64,000 bases of DNA, from contig OY776124.1 of the NCBI GenBank assembly GCA_963675135.1, positions 16,428,066-16,492,065 on the forward strand. The letters run 5' to 3'. Positions within the stretch are counted from its first letter, which is position 1. Every line of letters starts with the position of its first letter. Below, piece by piece: positions 43,741 through 55,480 of the stretch. The position numbers and the translations under genes were made by a program. Source of the stretch: Galeopsis tetrahit (taxonomy: Eukaryota; Streptophyta; Magnoliopsida; Lamiales; Lamiaceae). The notes under the pieces were generated by a model. It was not told the DNA's origin and searched no databases. It saw only the letters and a list, made by a program, of their open reading frames with translations.

Positions 43741-45496
43741 CTACTTCAGATTCTAAGAATCTATTGCGCTCTTCAAGTTTTTCACACTTAATCTTTAAAT
43801 CATTGAATTCATTAGTCTCTTTGGCTTGAGTTTTAAGCATACCCTGATATATTTTGTCAATGGATGCATACTTTTCTTGGAGTTGGAACAACTCTTCTGA
43901 TAGCCTTGCATTTATGACAGCTATATTAGGATCTACTTTTGACTGAGCTTCTTTCAGATTAATGATTTCTTGCTTTAAAGTTATATTCTCATCACTTATT
44001 TCAATGAATGCTTTGTTAGCTTGTAGAAGGTCTTCTTCAGTCACTCCTTGGGAATGATGAAGACTACTTCCTACACTGCTAACAGCAGCATCACTTTCAT
44101 CAGTGTCAGAATTGTTATAAGATTGAAAAGAGTTAGCAGATGATACCTCATCATTTATTTTGGCCATCATTACCAGTCCATCATCTGCTATGAAGGCTTC
44201 ATCTTCATTGCTAGAGGGGTAGTCAGATGAAGACGATGGCAACTCTTCTGATTCCGAATCAGAATCATTGTACGCCATCATTGCCTTCTTACCCTTGGCA
44301 TATTTTCGGTCTCTTCTGGCTTTCCTTTCTTCTCGATCTTCAGAACTCAGAACAGGACATTCATAAGCATAATGACCTGGCTTATCACAATTATAGCAAA
44401 CAGGATTGTTAGAAGTTCTTTTAGGAGGAGAATGTTTTCTGTTCCTGTCATGCTTATCAATTGAGTTCCTGTCTTTCTTATCAGAATACTTTCTATCCCT
44501 CTTATCAGATGAGTTCCTATCTCTCCTGTTCTCATTAGAGATCTCATCCCTTCTTTCAGAAGAATTTTGATCCCTTCTGTTCACAGAAGAGTCTCTGTTA
44601 CTAGAACCCTTAGTTTCCTTATAGAATCTTTTGTATCTACCATACCTCTTATTCAGTTTATCAAATCTTTTGATCATAAGGCTCATCTGATCTTTCAGAC
44701 TAAGATCAGAACTATATAGTTCATCTTTTATGCTTGAGGCCTTAGACTTAGATGATCTAGACCCCTTAGAGGTAGAGGCTTTAAAAGCTATGTCCTTAGA
44801 GGAATCCTTATCCTTATGAATCACAGTAATAGGATCTTCTTCATCTAACTCAAACTCATGTGCCTTAAGTGTTTGGAACATAGTTTCTGCTGGCCAAGAG
44901 TCAATGCCTTGTGTGGTTTTAATGATCATCTTGACCATTTTCCACCTTTCATCCAAGGCTTTCAAGATTCTCAGGTTAACTTCTCTATCAGTATAAGTCT
45001 TGCCTAACACATCAAGATCATTCATGATTTTGGTAAATCGAGTATCCAATTCATCAATTGATTCTCCTGACTTCATCTTAAATGATTCAAACTTTTGGAC
45101 AGCTGTGGATAATTTGCTTTCTTTGATCAGTGTAGTACCTTCACAAAGAATAGCCAATTTGTCCCACATTTGCTTTGCAGTCTTACATTTTAACACTTTA
45201 CCAAGATACTCATTTGGCAAGGTGTGTAAAATATAATTCTTAGCAAGACTATCCAAATTGTTTTGTCTCATTTCTTCAGAAGTCAGTTCTGACCTTGGTT
45301 TAGGGACCAGTGCTCCAACTGGTTGAGAAGGATCCAGAACAGCAGTGTTCTCCACCATGGTGACAATTGGTCCTTCAGTCACCACAGACACCATTAGATC
45401 ATGGGTTGAGCTAAAGATGGCCTCCATCCTAAGCTTCCAGTAGTCATAATCTGCAATCTTGAACTTAGGCAGTTTGTTCACATTAGTGTCATCCAT
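43741..45496 (-). pseudogene. gag: Element C gag, 5' and main segment (split by D)
   Basis: ATG at 45496 (MDDTNVNKLPKFKIADYDYW). The gag N-terminal region is homologous to D gag. It is followed by a Ser/Arg/Asp repeat segment (about residues 300-350: RRDRNSSDKRDRKYSDKKDR), a CCHC knuckle CYNCDKPGHYAYEC (near 44400-44360), acidic Ser-rich stretches and a coiled coil. No stop occurs before D at 43740; the rest continues at 28756. Together the two parts make about 690 codons, so apart from the insertion this gag is open. Codons below 43736 in the same frame are D's LTR. Confidence 0.88.
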
Positions 45497-45639
45497 GTTT
45501 GGTTAGACAAATAGGATCAGTAGTATAGCAGATAGATTTCAAGTATTCAGATAGTGACAGATATCAAGAAAGAGTAGCAAGATCAGTAAGTTTTCCCTCA
45601 AGATCTGCAAAGTTATCAAGAAACAGCAGTCCAAAGAAC

Positions 45640-45655
45640 TACTGCTCTGATACCA
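45640..45655 (-). other. Primer-binding site of element C
   Basis: Minus strand TGGTATCAGAGCAGTA next to the 5' LTR; initiator tRNA-Met type, as in D. Confidence 0.9.
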
Positions 45656-45657
45656 CT

Positions 45658-47257
45658 AGTTGGTCCCAAAGTTGAGTTAAGATTGAGTAAGCTAAGAAAG
45701 TCTAGAGGGGAGGGGTGAATAGACTTTCAAAAATCTTTCAAAATATCAGAGTTAATAATGCGGAATAGTGTTCTGAATAGTACTGTTCTTACTGAGTCAG
45801 ATCAGTACTTTCAGTTTTAGATTTATACTCAACTTTTATCTAGATCTTTACTTATTAAATTCTACTGTTCTTGTTTAAACAATTATGAAACAAATATCAA
45901 ATAGAAAAGTAAAGAACACAAGATTTTATAGTGGTTCGACAAATGTCTACATCCACTCTCACAACTCCAGTTGTGAAGTTTTATTAACTCTTCCTTCTTG
46001 AGTTTCTTGTGGCTTAAAGTCCCAAGATTAAGACTTTGATCTTTTCGATTATACCTCCAGGTATATCTTCGATCTACTAGTAATTTTCCAAGTAACTAGC
46101 ACACTTGTTTTACAACAACACAAACTTAAACTTGAAAAGTAAAACTTCTCTGTGTTAGCCTTTGAGTTCTTCTCTTCAAATCTGTGGCTTCTCTTCTTCT
46201 AATCTCCTTCAACTTTGTGAGTTCTTCTTGTGCTCTGTAGACTTAGATTGCTTGTGAATGCTTTAAGATCAGTAGTCTTAGCAGTAGGAGATCACACAGT
46301 ATTTATAGAACTTAGTATGACAGTTAGCAGTTTGTAAACTAACTCTCAACTAACTCTAAAACTGTTTTTGTAACTTCTTCTTGTAACCGACTTTGTAACT
46401 TCCTTCAACTTCCAAGTCAGCATATCTTAAATAAATCTTCAGTTACTCTTTAAATAAGTTATCCAAACTTATTCTCCAATTTCACCAAATCAGCACAGTA
46501 ACTTACTGTTCTGATTTTTACTCTTCGGATTTTTACTCTGCTGAGCCAGTCAGCACAGTAACTTAAAACTGTTCAAAACTTCTCCAGATTTCTTCTAAGC
46601 TTATCTTCAATGCCTCTTGAAGTCTTCTTATTCTGAAGTAGTCCTCTGAGTCTTCATTAGTCTTCTGATCTTCTTCTAATCTAGTTCTAACCTTACTGTT
46701 CTGAACTTTTACACTGCTGAATACAATAGAATACAACTTTACATTTATAAAACCTATCTATACATCAACTGAACTATATACAGATGAGTATATCTAAGTC
46801 CTATACTATAAGCTGTCTATACAATACAAAACATCAGCTTAGTTCCTAACAGTTCATATATCAGATCAGTAACCAATAAGATCAGTAACTCATGTAAGAT
46901 TAATAACTTTCATATAAGATCAGTAAGCATATAAGATCAGTAAATATATAAGATCAATAACTCAGATTCAAATACATAAGATCACTAAAATTATTCTCAG
47001 TTTCCATACTCAGGTCAGTAATCTTATTCCAGTATTTCTTAGTTAAGATCAGTAATCTTACTCTTAATATTACTAAATAAGATCAGTAAACTTATTTCAG
47101 TTAGCATTAAGATTAGTAATCTCAATTTAAGTTTCTCATCCAATGACTTAGTTAAGATGACTTAGAACCACATATATCATTAACTTTAAGTTGCTTTTGG
47201 CCATCAAAACATACTTTCATCATCTAGAACATTGTTTCAAGGATTCATATCCCAACA
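45658..47257 (-). repeat. 5' LTR of element C (1600 bp)
   Basis: Matches 26823-28423. Leader stem-loop at 45930-45957, adjacent hairpin 45959-45976, U3 short repeats 46863-47120. Confidence 0.95.
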
Positions 47258-47668
47258 CTCGGCATCTTGCCGAGGACGACCACCAGAGGCGGTTTAGCAT
47301 TAAATGCGCCATCCCATCACCTTTTCGGGCAGAAGACAGGTCCAGTAAGGTCTTGCCACGTGTAAAGTGCGGGCAGACCCAAAAACCACTATATAATGCC
47401 TAAAAGGCTCTTTGTAACAAACAAGTTCTCCATTCCACACAATCACCTAAACCTAAGCAATATACTCTCCCTAAGCTCTCAAGCTTTTAGCTTCTCCAAG
47501 AAGCTACATCTTTGTTCTTCATCTTTCTTGTTCATTTCTTCATTATATCTTCGATAATCATCATAATAACCCGTTTAAACACGTAATAACCCCCGATTAT
47601 AATACATGTTTGTATCGTGCTAAAGAATAGTCCACATCTGAATCAACCCGATTAAAGCGCATACAACA
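47258..47668 (+). repeat. 3' LTR of element B, right part
   Basis: Resumes with the duplicated ctcgg (47258-47262) and matches the 5' LTR from about 15386 to its end at ATACAACA. TATATAA at 47390-47396. Confidence 0.95.
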
Positions 47669-47980
47669 GTGAACACATATGAGAGACTAATTTGTGGTCC
47701 ATTAACCTTTTTGTTACACTTATTTGTCCTAGCCCAATTTAGATCTTTACATTTATTTTCTTTTTCTGAAATAAAAGGAAAATAAATTTATATTTCTTGT
47801 TAGACTATTGATTCAAATTTTTGGATCGTTCCCTCTTCTTTTGGTTGAAGAGGCAGCGCGATGTGGGCTGGAATATGTGCAGGGAGTAGGAAGCAAATGA
47901 GCCCAAACAAATAAGGGCAACGATAAATTCCCCCTTCTTTTAATGACTTCACCCACATTTTTTTCTAAATTGACATGTAA
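47669..47980. other. Host DNA between element B and the CACTA end
   Basis: Begins with target duplication gtgaa. No ORF or repeat seen. It continues the sequence left of 15088. Confidence 0.6.
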
Positions 47981-49000
47981 GACTACTAGAAAAATGGCAT
48001 TTCTTGACATTTAAAATTGTACTTATAAACCACTTTTTAATACACTTTATTTATCATGACATTTCTTTAAAGTGTCCTCTAAGCTAATGTAATAATAGGT
48101 ATCAATGTATTAATACATTCTGTAGTTTAGCCTACACTTAATTAATCATATAAATTGTTAATATTAATTAATAGTGCAATTGTCAGGAAAAATTATTATT
48201 AAAATTATTTTTAATTATCATTAATTTTCTATTTTAATTAATAGAACATTATTAAATGTCAGGTTACATTCATTTTAAACTCATTTATTATTCCCGTAAA
48301 AAAATCATTTATCATTATTATTTTGTAATATTAATTAATAATACACAATTTAGTGTCATGATAGTTTATATTAATTTCAATTAGATTAATAACAATAATA
48401 AGAATTTATAATAATATTCAAACAATAAATAGCAAATTAGAAAATATTCTTACGCATGAAATAATATTGAAAACCACAATAAATTAAACAAACATTTTAC
48501 TAGATACGAATACTTGATAATATTTCATGAAAGTACATCAAATAAATTCTACACAAATAGTCAATATAATCTCTACATAAGTCGTTGCTAGAAGAAAAAA
48601 AATGAAATTCTAAATTGAGGCTGTTTAACCCTCAAAATTTTAGGAATAACTAATCAATCAATCTCCATCCTTGAAAAAATCCAGATATTCTCCCTCATAC
48701 CCTACAAAAACAAAATATTTTCATAAGTTTAAAATATTGTAGAAACGTGATTTAAGGACAGAGTATATAATGTAGGCAAACAAATTATTTAATCACCATA
48801 TATCTCAAATTCCGAATTCACCTAATAACCAAATATAGAAATTTTTTCTAAAGAATCTAGACAACTTATTTTCTACAAAAATAAGCATTTTAATCTATCA
48901 AAGAAAACTACCAAATCACAATCACAACAATAAATTATTCAGGTAATTATCTCAAAATCTCTCTCTCTTCCCCTCTAACTTATGTGTACATATTATTCCA
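47981..49000. other. CACTA 3' subterminal region
   Basis: AT-rich, no gene. The words gacattt, agtgtc and tgtcagg recur in the first 400 bp, as expected of subterminal transposase sites, but too irregularly to define a unit by eye. Confidence 0.4.
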
Positions 49001-49408
49001 GAGAAACAATATCTAATCTTAATCATTAGATACCGTACAAATATATATAGCATTTAAACCTCAATTTAGTTCAAAAGATACTCTCTAATAATTTAAGATA
49101 ATTCTTGGAATCGAAAGGTGGTTCTGAGAAACAATATCTAATCTTAATCATTAGAAACAGTACAAATAAACTAAGATAATTCTTGGAATCGAAAGGTGGG
49201 TTCTGAGAAACAATGTCTAATCTTAATCATTACAAACGGTACAAATATACTGTATCATTTAAACTAAGATAATTCTTGGAATCCAAAAGGTGGGTTCTGA
49301 GAAACAATATTTAATCTTAATCATTACAAACAGTACAAATATATCATTTAAACCTCAATTTAGTTCAAAAGATAATCTCTAATAATTTGAGATAATCCTT
49401 GGAATCGT
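49001..49408. repeat. Four imperfect tandem repeats, 79-125 bp
   Basis: gagaaacaat.tctaatctt recurs at 49001, 49126, 49205 and 49299. Units share gataattcttggaatcgaaa and cattanaaacngtacaaat and differ by loss of a central catttaaacctc block. Lies 3' of the TnpA-like gene inside the CACTA element. Confidence 0.85.
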
Positions 49409-49450
49409 ATACTTACTTGATGTCATTATAATCCATATTCAAGCAACGAT

Positions 49451-52062
49451 CAATCTTCACTAGATGTCACCTACATATAATATAAATAATAAATAAAATA
49501 GTTAAAAAATCAAACTAATAAAACAAATGTATATTTATAATTTTATATGTGTTTTAGAATAATAAAAATGCATACCAAATTATGAGGCCAAGCTATCATT
49601 TCTCCAAGTGCATGTGCAATCTTTTGAAGATTATCGTAAGGTCTAATCAATTCTTCTTCAGGTTCAAGCACCACTTTCACATTTACTTCACACCAATTTG
49701 ATCCCAAGAGTTGGCCACCTACTTCAGAACATGGATCGATACTATGAATGCATCCTTTTGCAACAGCTTTGTTGGGATCAAATAAGCTCTTAAGAGTAAC
49801 ATATGCACCAACCTTAAACAAACAATGAATGCATGTATTTAATTGTAGAATAATTAATTTGGCCACTAATACATGGACATGTTACGATTAGTAACAGGTA
49901 AATAAAAATATAAGAGATGTTACCATACCATAGGAGGTAAATTTGATGTAGCATGGTTTGATCCATGTTCCCTAGAGGGTGCTAGTGAATCGCCACATCT
50001 TTGCTGTGCTAAAACCAATTTTTTCAACTCTGTAATTTGTGCTTGCTGCTCCTTCAAGATACGGTTGGATGTACTCCTAGGAAGTTCACCCCATATATCT
50101 GATTGGCAGATGCCTTTGCCCATCATCGACTAGGTCGATCTGGTCCTATGATTTGTGCAAATATATCATTTGGACCAATTGGATCCTCAAAACCTTCTGC
50201 AAGATTGGAGCGTTCTTGCATTTCCAACTATTCATTTATAAAAAATAAACAGTTAGGCGCATATTTCATTAATGAAACAATAAAAATCATTTGTGTCATA
50301 CAAACTTACGTATTTTCTTTTAGCATCACCATTTGATTTTCCTATTGAGTTACTTGACTCCTCATTCGGTTTAACAAAACATTCACCGAATAGTTCATAG
50401 CAATTTGGAGGCCGTCCTAATTTCTTTGTCTGAAAATAGAAATTATTAAATTAAATAATAGAATTTGTTAATAGTACCCTAAATAAATAAAAAATTGTAG
50501 ATTACCATCTTATCTCGAACTTTAGCAAATGATCTTTTTCCAGTTATTTGCTTCATGGTTTTTTTTAGCTCTTGCTTTCTTATTTCTTTTGCTTACTTTC
50601 TGAAATTGAATTGAAGAAAACAATTAATAGATGTATGTTTTATATTTTAATTTATTACCTTAAACAATCACAACAAACCTTTGCTTCATCTGATCCCCAA
50701 TACATAAGAAGTCGGACTTTACCCTTTTATCATCTAGCTTCTCTATCAATTGAACCATAGGAACATTTTCTTCCCAATACGTTTGTTTCAAAGCATGCTT
50801 CCAGTTTTTCCATTTATCCCCAATGGATGACAAAATCCACTTCTCAGCAGTAATAAGTAATAGGGATATGAAACCTTGCCTGCATCACATTTTCAATTAT
50901 TACAGTACTAATAAAAAAAACTCAAATACATACACATATAGATCAGCATAATACGCTAGCATTGAGAAAGCACAAAAATAGAGGTTGTAAAAAATTGAAA
51001 AAGAAACATCGGCCCCTCAATTTAACAAAGCAAATGAAACATTAAATTCAGAGCAACAAGAAAAATATTGCAACCGCTTGAAAACTAACATATAAACAAT
51101 AAGAAAGAATATTCCTTTGCAAAACAACTCAGCATAATAAACTGAATTTGAAGTAATAAAGACAAAAAAAAAACTCAAATAATAAATGACATAGTTTATA
51201 TTACAATAATTTAGTAATATTCACAACATGAATATTAGGACGATTACCTTTACAACCTCTAGCATAACATTTTTTTCTTTCCTTGGCATTGCACGCCAAT
51301 CATTTACATCAATTGGACAAAATTTACCATTTCTTGCAATTGTACCTAAGGAATGGGTAAACATGCTGCTCTCGCCATCTATTGGTTGATCAAATTCATT
51401 AAATCCAACCTGATGTCGTTCTAAGTTTAAAGGTTGTCCCCAAACACTTTTCATATAAGTGGGACCTCGATGAACTTTTTTTGATAGATTTAACAGCAAC
51501 TCCATTGCCTATTTAAACAAAAAATAAATATTATTTTAAAGACTTTTAAATAAAGTACTATAATATATATTATATTTACAATGTTACCTTGCTCGTGTTC
51601 ATAGCTTTCATTCATGATTTCATCCTCGAATCTTGATTCCTCCCTAACTCTATTGTAGGTTGGTTGTTCATTTCATAACTTTCATTCATATTTTCATCAT
51701 CGCTTCTTGATTCCTCCCAAATTCAGCCATAATCTCATTGTCCATCTCATAGCTTCCATTCATAAGTTCTTTCTCAATTCTTGCTTCCTCCTCAACTATA
51801 TCGTCATAAGATTAGTTCATCCATAGCTTCCGAGTATATTGGGATGACTACTCGTACTGGTGTGCCCAACTAGTGGCATGTTCATAAACTGGTGATGTGA
51901 TACCATAATAAACTGGTGATGTGATACCATATTTGGGGCTTGTTTATCTGCACATTCATTATAAATTCTTCTATTAGTTCTACGTGTTACAACAATTGGA
52001 TTTTTTCCTTTATCCGTGTGTCCTTGATGAAGTGTCATATGCTCTTTAGTTCGAGATGTCAT
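49451..52062 (-). pseudogene. TnpA-like gene of the CACTA element (Ptta/En/Spm family), broken
   Basis: ATG 52062 (MTSRTKEHMTLHQ). Exons read from GT-AG signals: 52062-51588, 51508-51248, 50879-50679, 50599-50516, 50429-50310, 50227-49929, 49812-49576 and 49470-49451. Recognisable family words are GPTYMKSVWGQPL, EKWILSSIGDKWKNWK, KLGRPPNCYELF, AKGCIHSIDPCSEVGG and LIRPYDNLQKIAHALG. These belong to the plant Transposase_24-type protein that accompanies TNP2 in CACTA elements. Breaks: a stop and shifts in exon 1 (MNESYEM repeats), shifts near 50840, at the A8 run 50558-50565 and near 50126. Exon 1 also carries a small in-frame duplication (MVSHHQF twice). Confidence 0.75.
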
Positions 52063-53706
52063 TGCTGCAAATTACAGAATATTAACAAAGAAAAATCAAT
52101 GTGACATAATTGCAAAGGAAAAATGATTACATGCTAATGATATTATATTTGAGAAAGAAACATATAAATAATCAATTCATATTTGTGTCAAACTGTGACC
52201 AGGAGCACTCTGAGGATGAACTGTTGTTGACAACATTCTAGGTGGTTGCAAAATTGGCTAAGACTAAAAATTTTTGGTTGCAAAATGTAAGTAAAACAGG
52301 ATTATTACCCTCTGCACAAATAAAACAAACATTATCTATACACTCCAAAATTTTATTTAAGAACGGGATCGGGTATGGAGTGAAGGTCATGGATAAAATA
52401 AAAAGTAAGGAGAAAATCTAAAACTGGTACATGCAGATAAATAGTGCATTAACATAATTGAAAAATCAAATATATAAAAAATGTATAGGAATTTTCCAAC
52501 ATTGACGACTCTCATGCACATTGGACTAGTGAAGATATTGATATTATCAAAATGAGAAACTAGAAATGATACACTGTCAAAGTTCGATTGCCACAAACCA
52601 AGTAATTTTAGCCAAAAAGAAAAGTCCAATGACATGAATATCAAAGCACACAAACCAAAAAAAAAAAAAAAGGAAACTGAGATTAGAGCATACCAAAATC
52701 AAATAGGAGTTCTATATATTCATTAGAAAAATTAACATGAATATGTAATTTTCGAACAACTACAAATTGTTTAATAAAATAAACACTTAAAAGGAGATAA
52801 ATCGACTCAAGAATTCCAACCTTCAATTCAATTCTTGAGTCAAGTTTGACAATGATCCAATAACAAAAAAAAAAAAAGTGAAATACCTCATTAGCTATTT
52901 GTAATTCTATAACCAGTAAATTCAAATCTTGCTCCAAAAATAAAAAAGTAAATAATCAATTAACTCAAAGACATTGATTATGCGTAGAATTCATTTTGAA
53001 GACTCTAGTGCGAGCAAATTACCTTCAACTTGTAAAAAATAGGTTTTGATTGACAGTTTAAAAAAAGAGGTTTTAATTTGCTCATTACCTTGTAAACGAT
53101 TGTTCGTGGAAGAAGGTCTAAACCACGATCCATGATTTTCTTTTACATTATTGGCGGGTTTCCTCCCGCAATTTTCTTCGGAATATTTTGGGCACAATTT
53201 AAAAAAAAAAATAAAAAAAATTGGCGTCTCTTAATCGTCAGACGGTTTCACGATGCAGAGAAGGGATGGATGGGCATATCGACTAAAGAGGTTGAATCAT
53301 CATCTCCCTTTTCACAATGTGCAGCCTAAAGGGTTCAGTCTTTCCTTTTTTTCACGATGCAGAATGAGTCTTAAAACCTTTTAATTATTTATTAACTAAT
53401 TCAATAAATAATTAAGCTTTTAAAAATAGATAATTAATAATTAAGGAATACGGCCATATTAACCACGATAATATTGCAGGAGATAGGCCTTTTTATTTTT
53501 TATTATTATATTAGATATTAACTAAATTAATAATCAATTAAGCTTTTAAAATAGATAAAGATTTTATCCTAATGAATTATATGTATTAACTATTAATAAA
53601 GATAATAATAATATTTAAGACATGATAAATTAAGAATATTACATAAAATAGCTTTTTTTTATCTAATCGCTAAATCAAGTCATTTATTTTAATTATAACA
53701 AATATT
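52063..53706. other. Upstream region of the TnpA-like gene, no gene seen
   Basis: AT-rich with homopolymer A runs near 52655 and 52865. A minus-strand open stretch at 53197-52991 might be a non-coding 5' exon, but I have no support for it. Confidence 0.4.
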
Positions 53707-53996
53707 TACTCCATCCGTCCCAAAATGAAGTTCTCGTATTTATTTTTGTTTGTCCAATAATATAGTCTCATTTATTTTTTAGAGGGTGTATAATGTCAAC
53801 ATTACCCCTAATTAATGAATATATACATTATTGTAATGTTTAAGAGAAAATAGAGTGTTTCAATTTTCAAATCACTTGAATAAAAGTATATTTGAAAGTT
53901 TATAGATAAAATACTAAATTGTATACAAAATAAATGATGTAATATTGATTTGTGTGAAAAATGAAATGAGATTACCATTTTGGAATGGAATGAGTA
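53707..53996. mobile_element. Stowaway-type MITE inside the CACTA element
   Basis: Left end TACTCCATCCGTCCCAAAAT, right end ATTTTGGAATGGAATGAGTA, which is its imperfect inverse, TA at both edges, 290 bp, AT-rich. Confidence 0.87.
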
Positions 53997-54347
53997 TAAA
54001 TTATTATGATTGAATCAGAATAATATGCAAAGAATTCCCTATAAATTCAACTTACATAGTTTGTCTTTATTTTATCTTAGACTAAATCTCAAAAAAAATA
54101 TTGAAATTTAGTCTAAGATAAAATAACAACTTAAATTTGAAAACATAAAATAATGAAATGTACTACTCAACCATTATTTTGGACAATTTTATACTTTGAT
54201 TTGAGTTGTTTCGAGTCTTTTTACTTTTGTGTTGTTAGTTATAAATGTCTTTAATTTAATATGAATCTTATAAGTGTGTATACTTTTTTTTTTAACGATT
54301 TCACCGCTAGTCCAACCGGTTACACCGTGAGCAAGTGTCTTAGACTA

Positions 54348-54505
54348 AGGGTGTGCACCGGTCCAAAATCGAACCGGGATCAGCTTGGATCGGGACCGAA
54401 ATCTACCCAAATGGGTGGACCGGAGACCAAACCTAAATTAATCCGGTCCAAATGGGATCGGACCAGTAAATTTCGGTCCGGTCCAAGTTTGGACCGTTTC
54501 AGATG
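54348..54505. repeat. GGTCC/GGACC-rich inverted-repeat segment
   Basis: About ten copies of GGTCC, GGACC or close variants in both orientations within 160 bp, in otherwise very AT-rich DNA, starting with gggtgtgcaccggtcc. No ORF with support. Confidence 0.6.
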
Positions 54506-55480
54506 GTATTTTTTACCCTTTCGATATTCCTTAGTCCATTTGTAGGAGAAGATGTGGGAAGTAAAGTCACATTTATGTAGAAGATCTAGATATTTCTTCT
54601 TATTTACCTTTAGAATAAATTCTTTTTCTATGACGTCCTAGAAAAATAGTTATACACATTGGATTAAGTTGATCACAATTGTGCAAGAATATATATGTAT
54701 TAATAATAGTTACTTAAAAACTTAATTTATAGCAAAATTAATATGAAGTATTAAAAACCAATATATTCCGAAATTAATACATATTTATACTTTAATTTAC
54801 TTGATTTGAGTTTTATTTAGTCTATTTGTAAAAATAAGTAGGAAGTGAAGTCACATTTTTTTGTAGGAATATATAATATAAATAATAAAATCTAATACAT
54901 CGTCCAAATAGTTTTGAGCAAATCTATAATGACATAATCAATATTTAATTTAAAAGCACAATTAAACTAAACAATATATATAGATATACTCAGCATTCGA
55001 GTGTCAGAAATAACCATATAACTATCACAAATCAACTTTAAACTTTTAAAATCAGTGGAAGAGTGTAAAAAACAACAATATATCAATTAAACCTTAATAG
55101 CATAAATGTCAAATAATTCAAGAAGAACCATGTCAAATAATTCAATAAGAACCGGCAGCAGCGTGTCTTCAAGCCTGGTGAGAGATAATTCCAATACACT
55201 TGTGAATATTTTTTTTTTAAAAGAATAATTAGCATGTATAAGACCGAAATAATCAATCTCATCTAAAAACATTTCTACAAAATCCTGTGAATATTTTTTG
55301 TAAAATATTTTTTTTTGTAAAAGAAGAATTGGGTCGCAATCTAATCTAAAAACATTGTACACTTTGCAGGGGAAATGTTTGTAGATACAAAAATAAAATA
55401 AAATTGAGTAATAATATGAGAAATTACCAGGAGAATGAATAGAAGCAATCAAGTATCAATTTCAATTCCTTCAACGTCCT

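Larger units (their letters stand above)
26823..47257 (-). mobile_element. Element C: gag-only copia-type LTR retrotransposon (TR-GAG class), holds D
   Basis: LTRs 26823-28423 (3') and 45658-47257 (5'), target duplication ctcgg at 26818-26822 and 47258-47262. Without D the element is about 5.45 kb. On the minus strand: 5' LTR, tRNA-Met-type PBS, one gag ORF, PPT, 3' LTR. There is no protease, integrase, RT or RNase H, and no room for them. It therefore fits the non-autonomous TR-GAG type. The LTRs differ by about 15 substitutions in 1600 bp (hand count). The inner 5' LTR tip reads AG instead of TG on the plus strand at 45658. Confidence 0.93.
15089..47668 (+). mobile_element. Element B: Tat-type Ty3/gypsy retrotransposon (holds C and D)
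   Basis: LTR 15089-15791, PBS, gag-pol, hairpin array, antisense ORF, PPT, then a 3' LTR from 26479 that is split by element C at 26822 and ends at 47668. Target duplication gtgaa at 15084-15088 and 47669-47673. Without C and D it is about 12.1 kb. The two LTRs differ by roughly a dozen substitutions in 700 bp plus a 48-bp indel (hand count). Architecture equals element A: dual RNase H and an antisense ORF separated from pol by a tandem array. Both coding regions are broken by many stops and frameshifts. Confidence 0.95.

Noticed and set aside
47191..47403. ORF spanning the C/B junction
   Set aside because: Crosses an LTR end and target duplication; accidental.
53130..53330. Plus-strand ORF near 53132-53329 as a gene
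   Set aside because: Low-complexity A/K-rich, no family words, lies antisense upstream of the TnpA-like gene.
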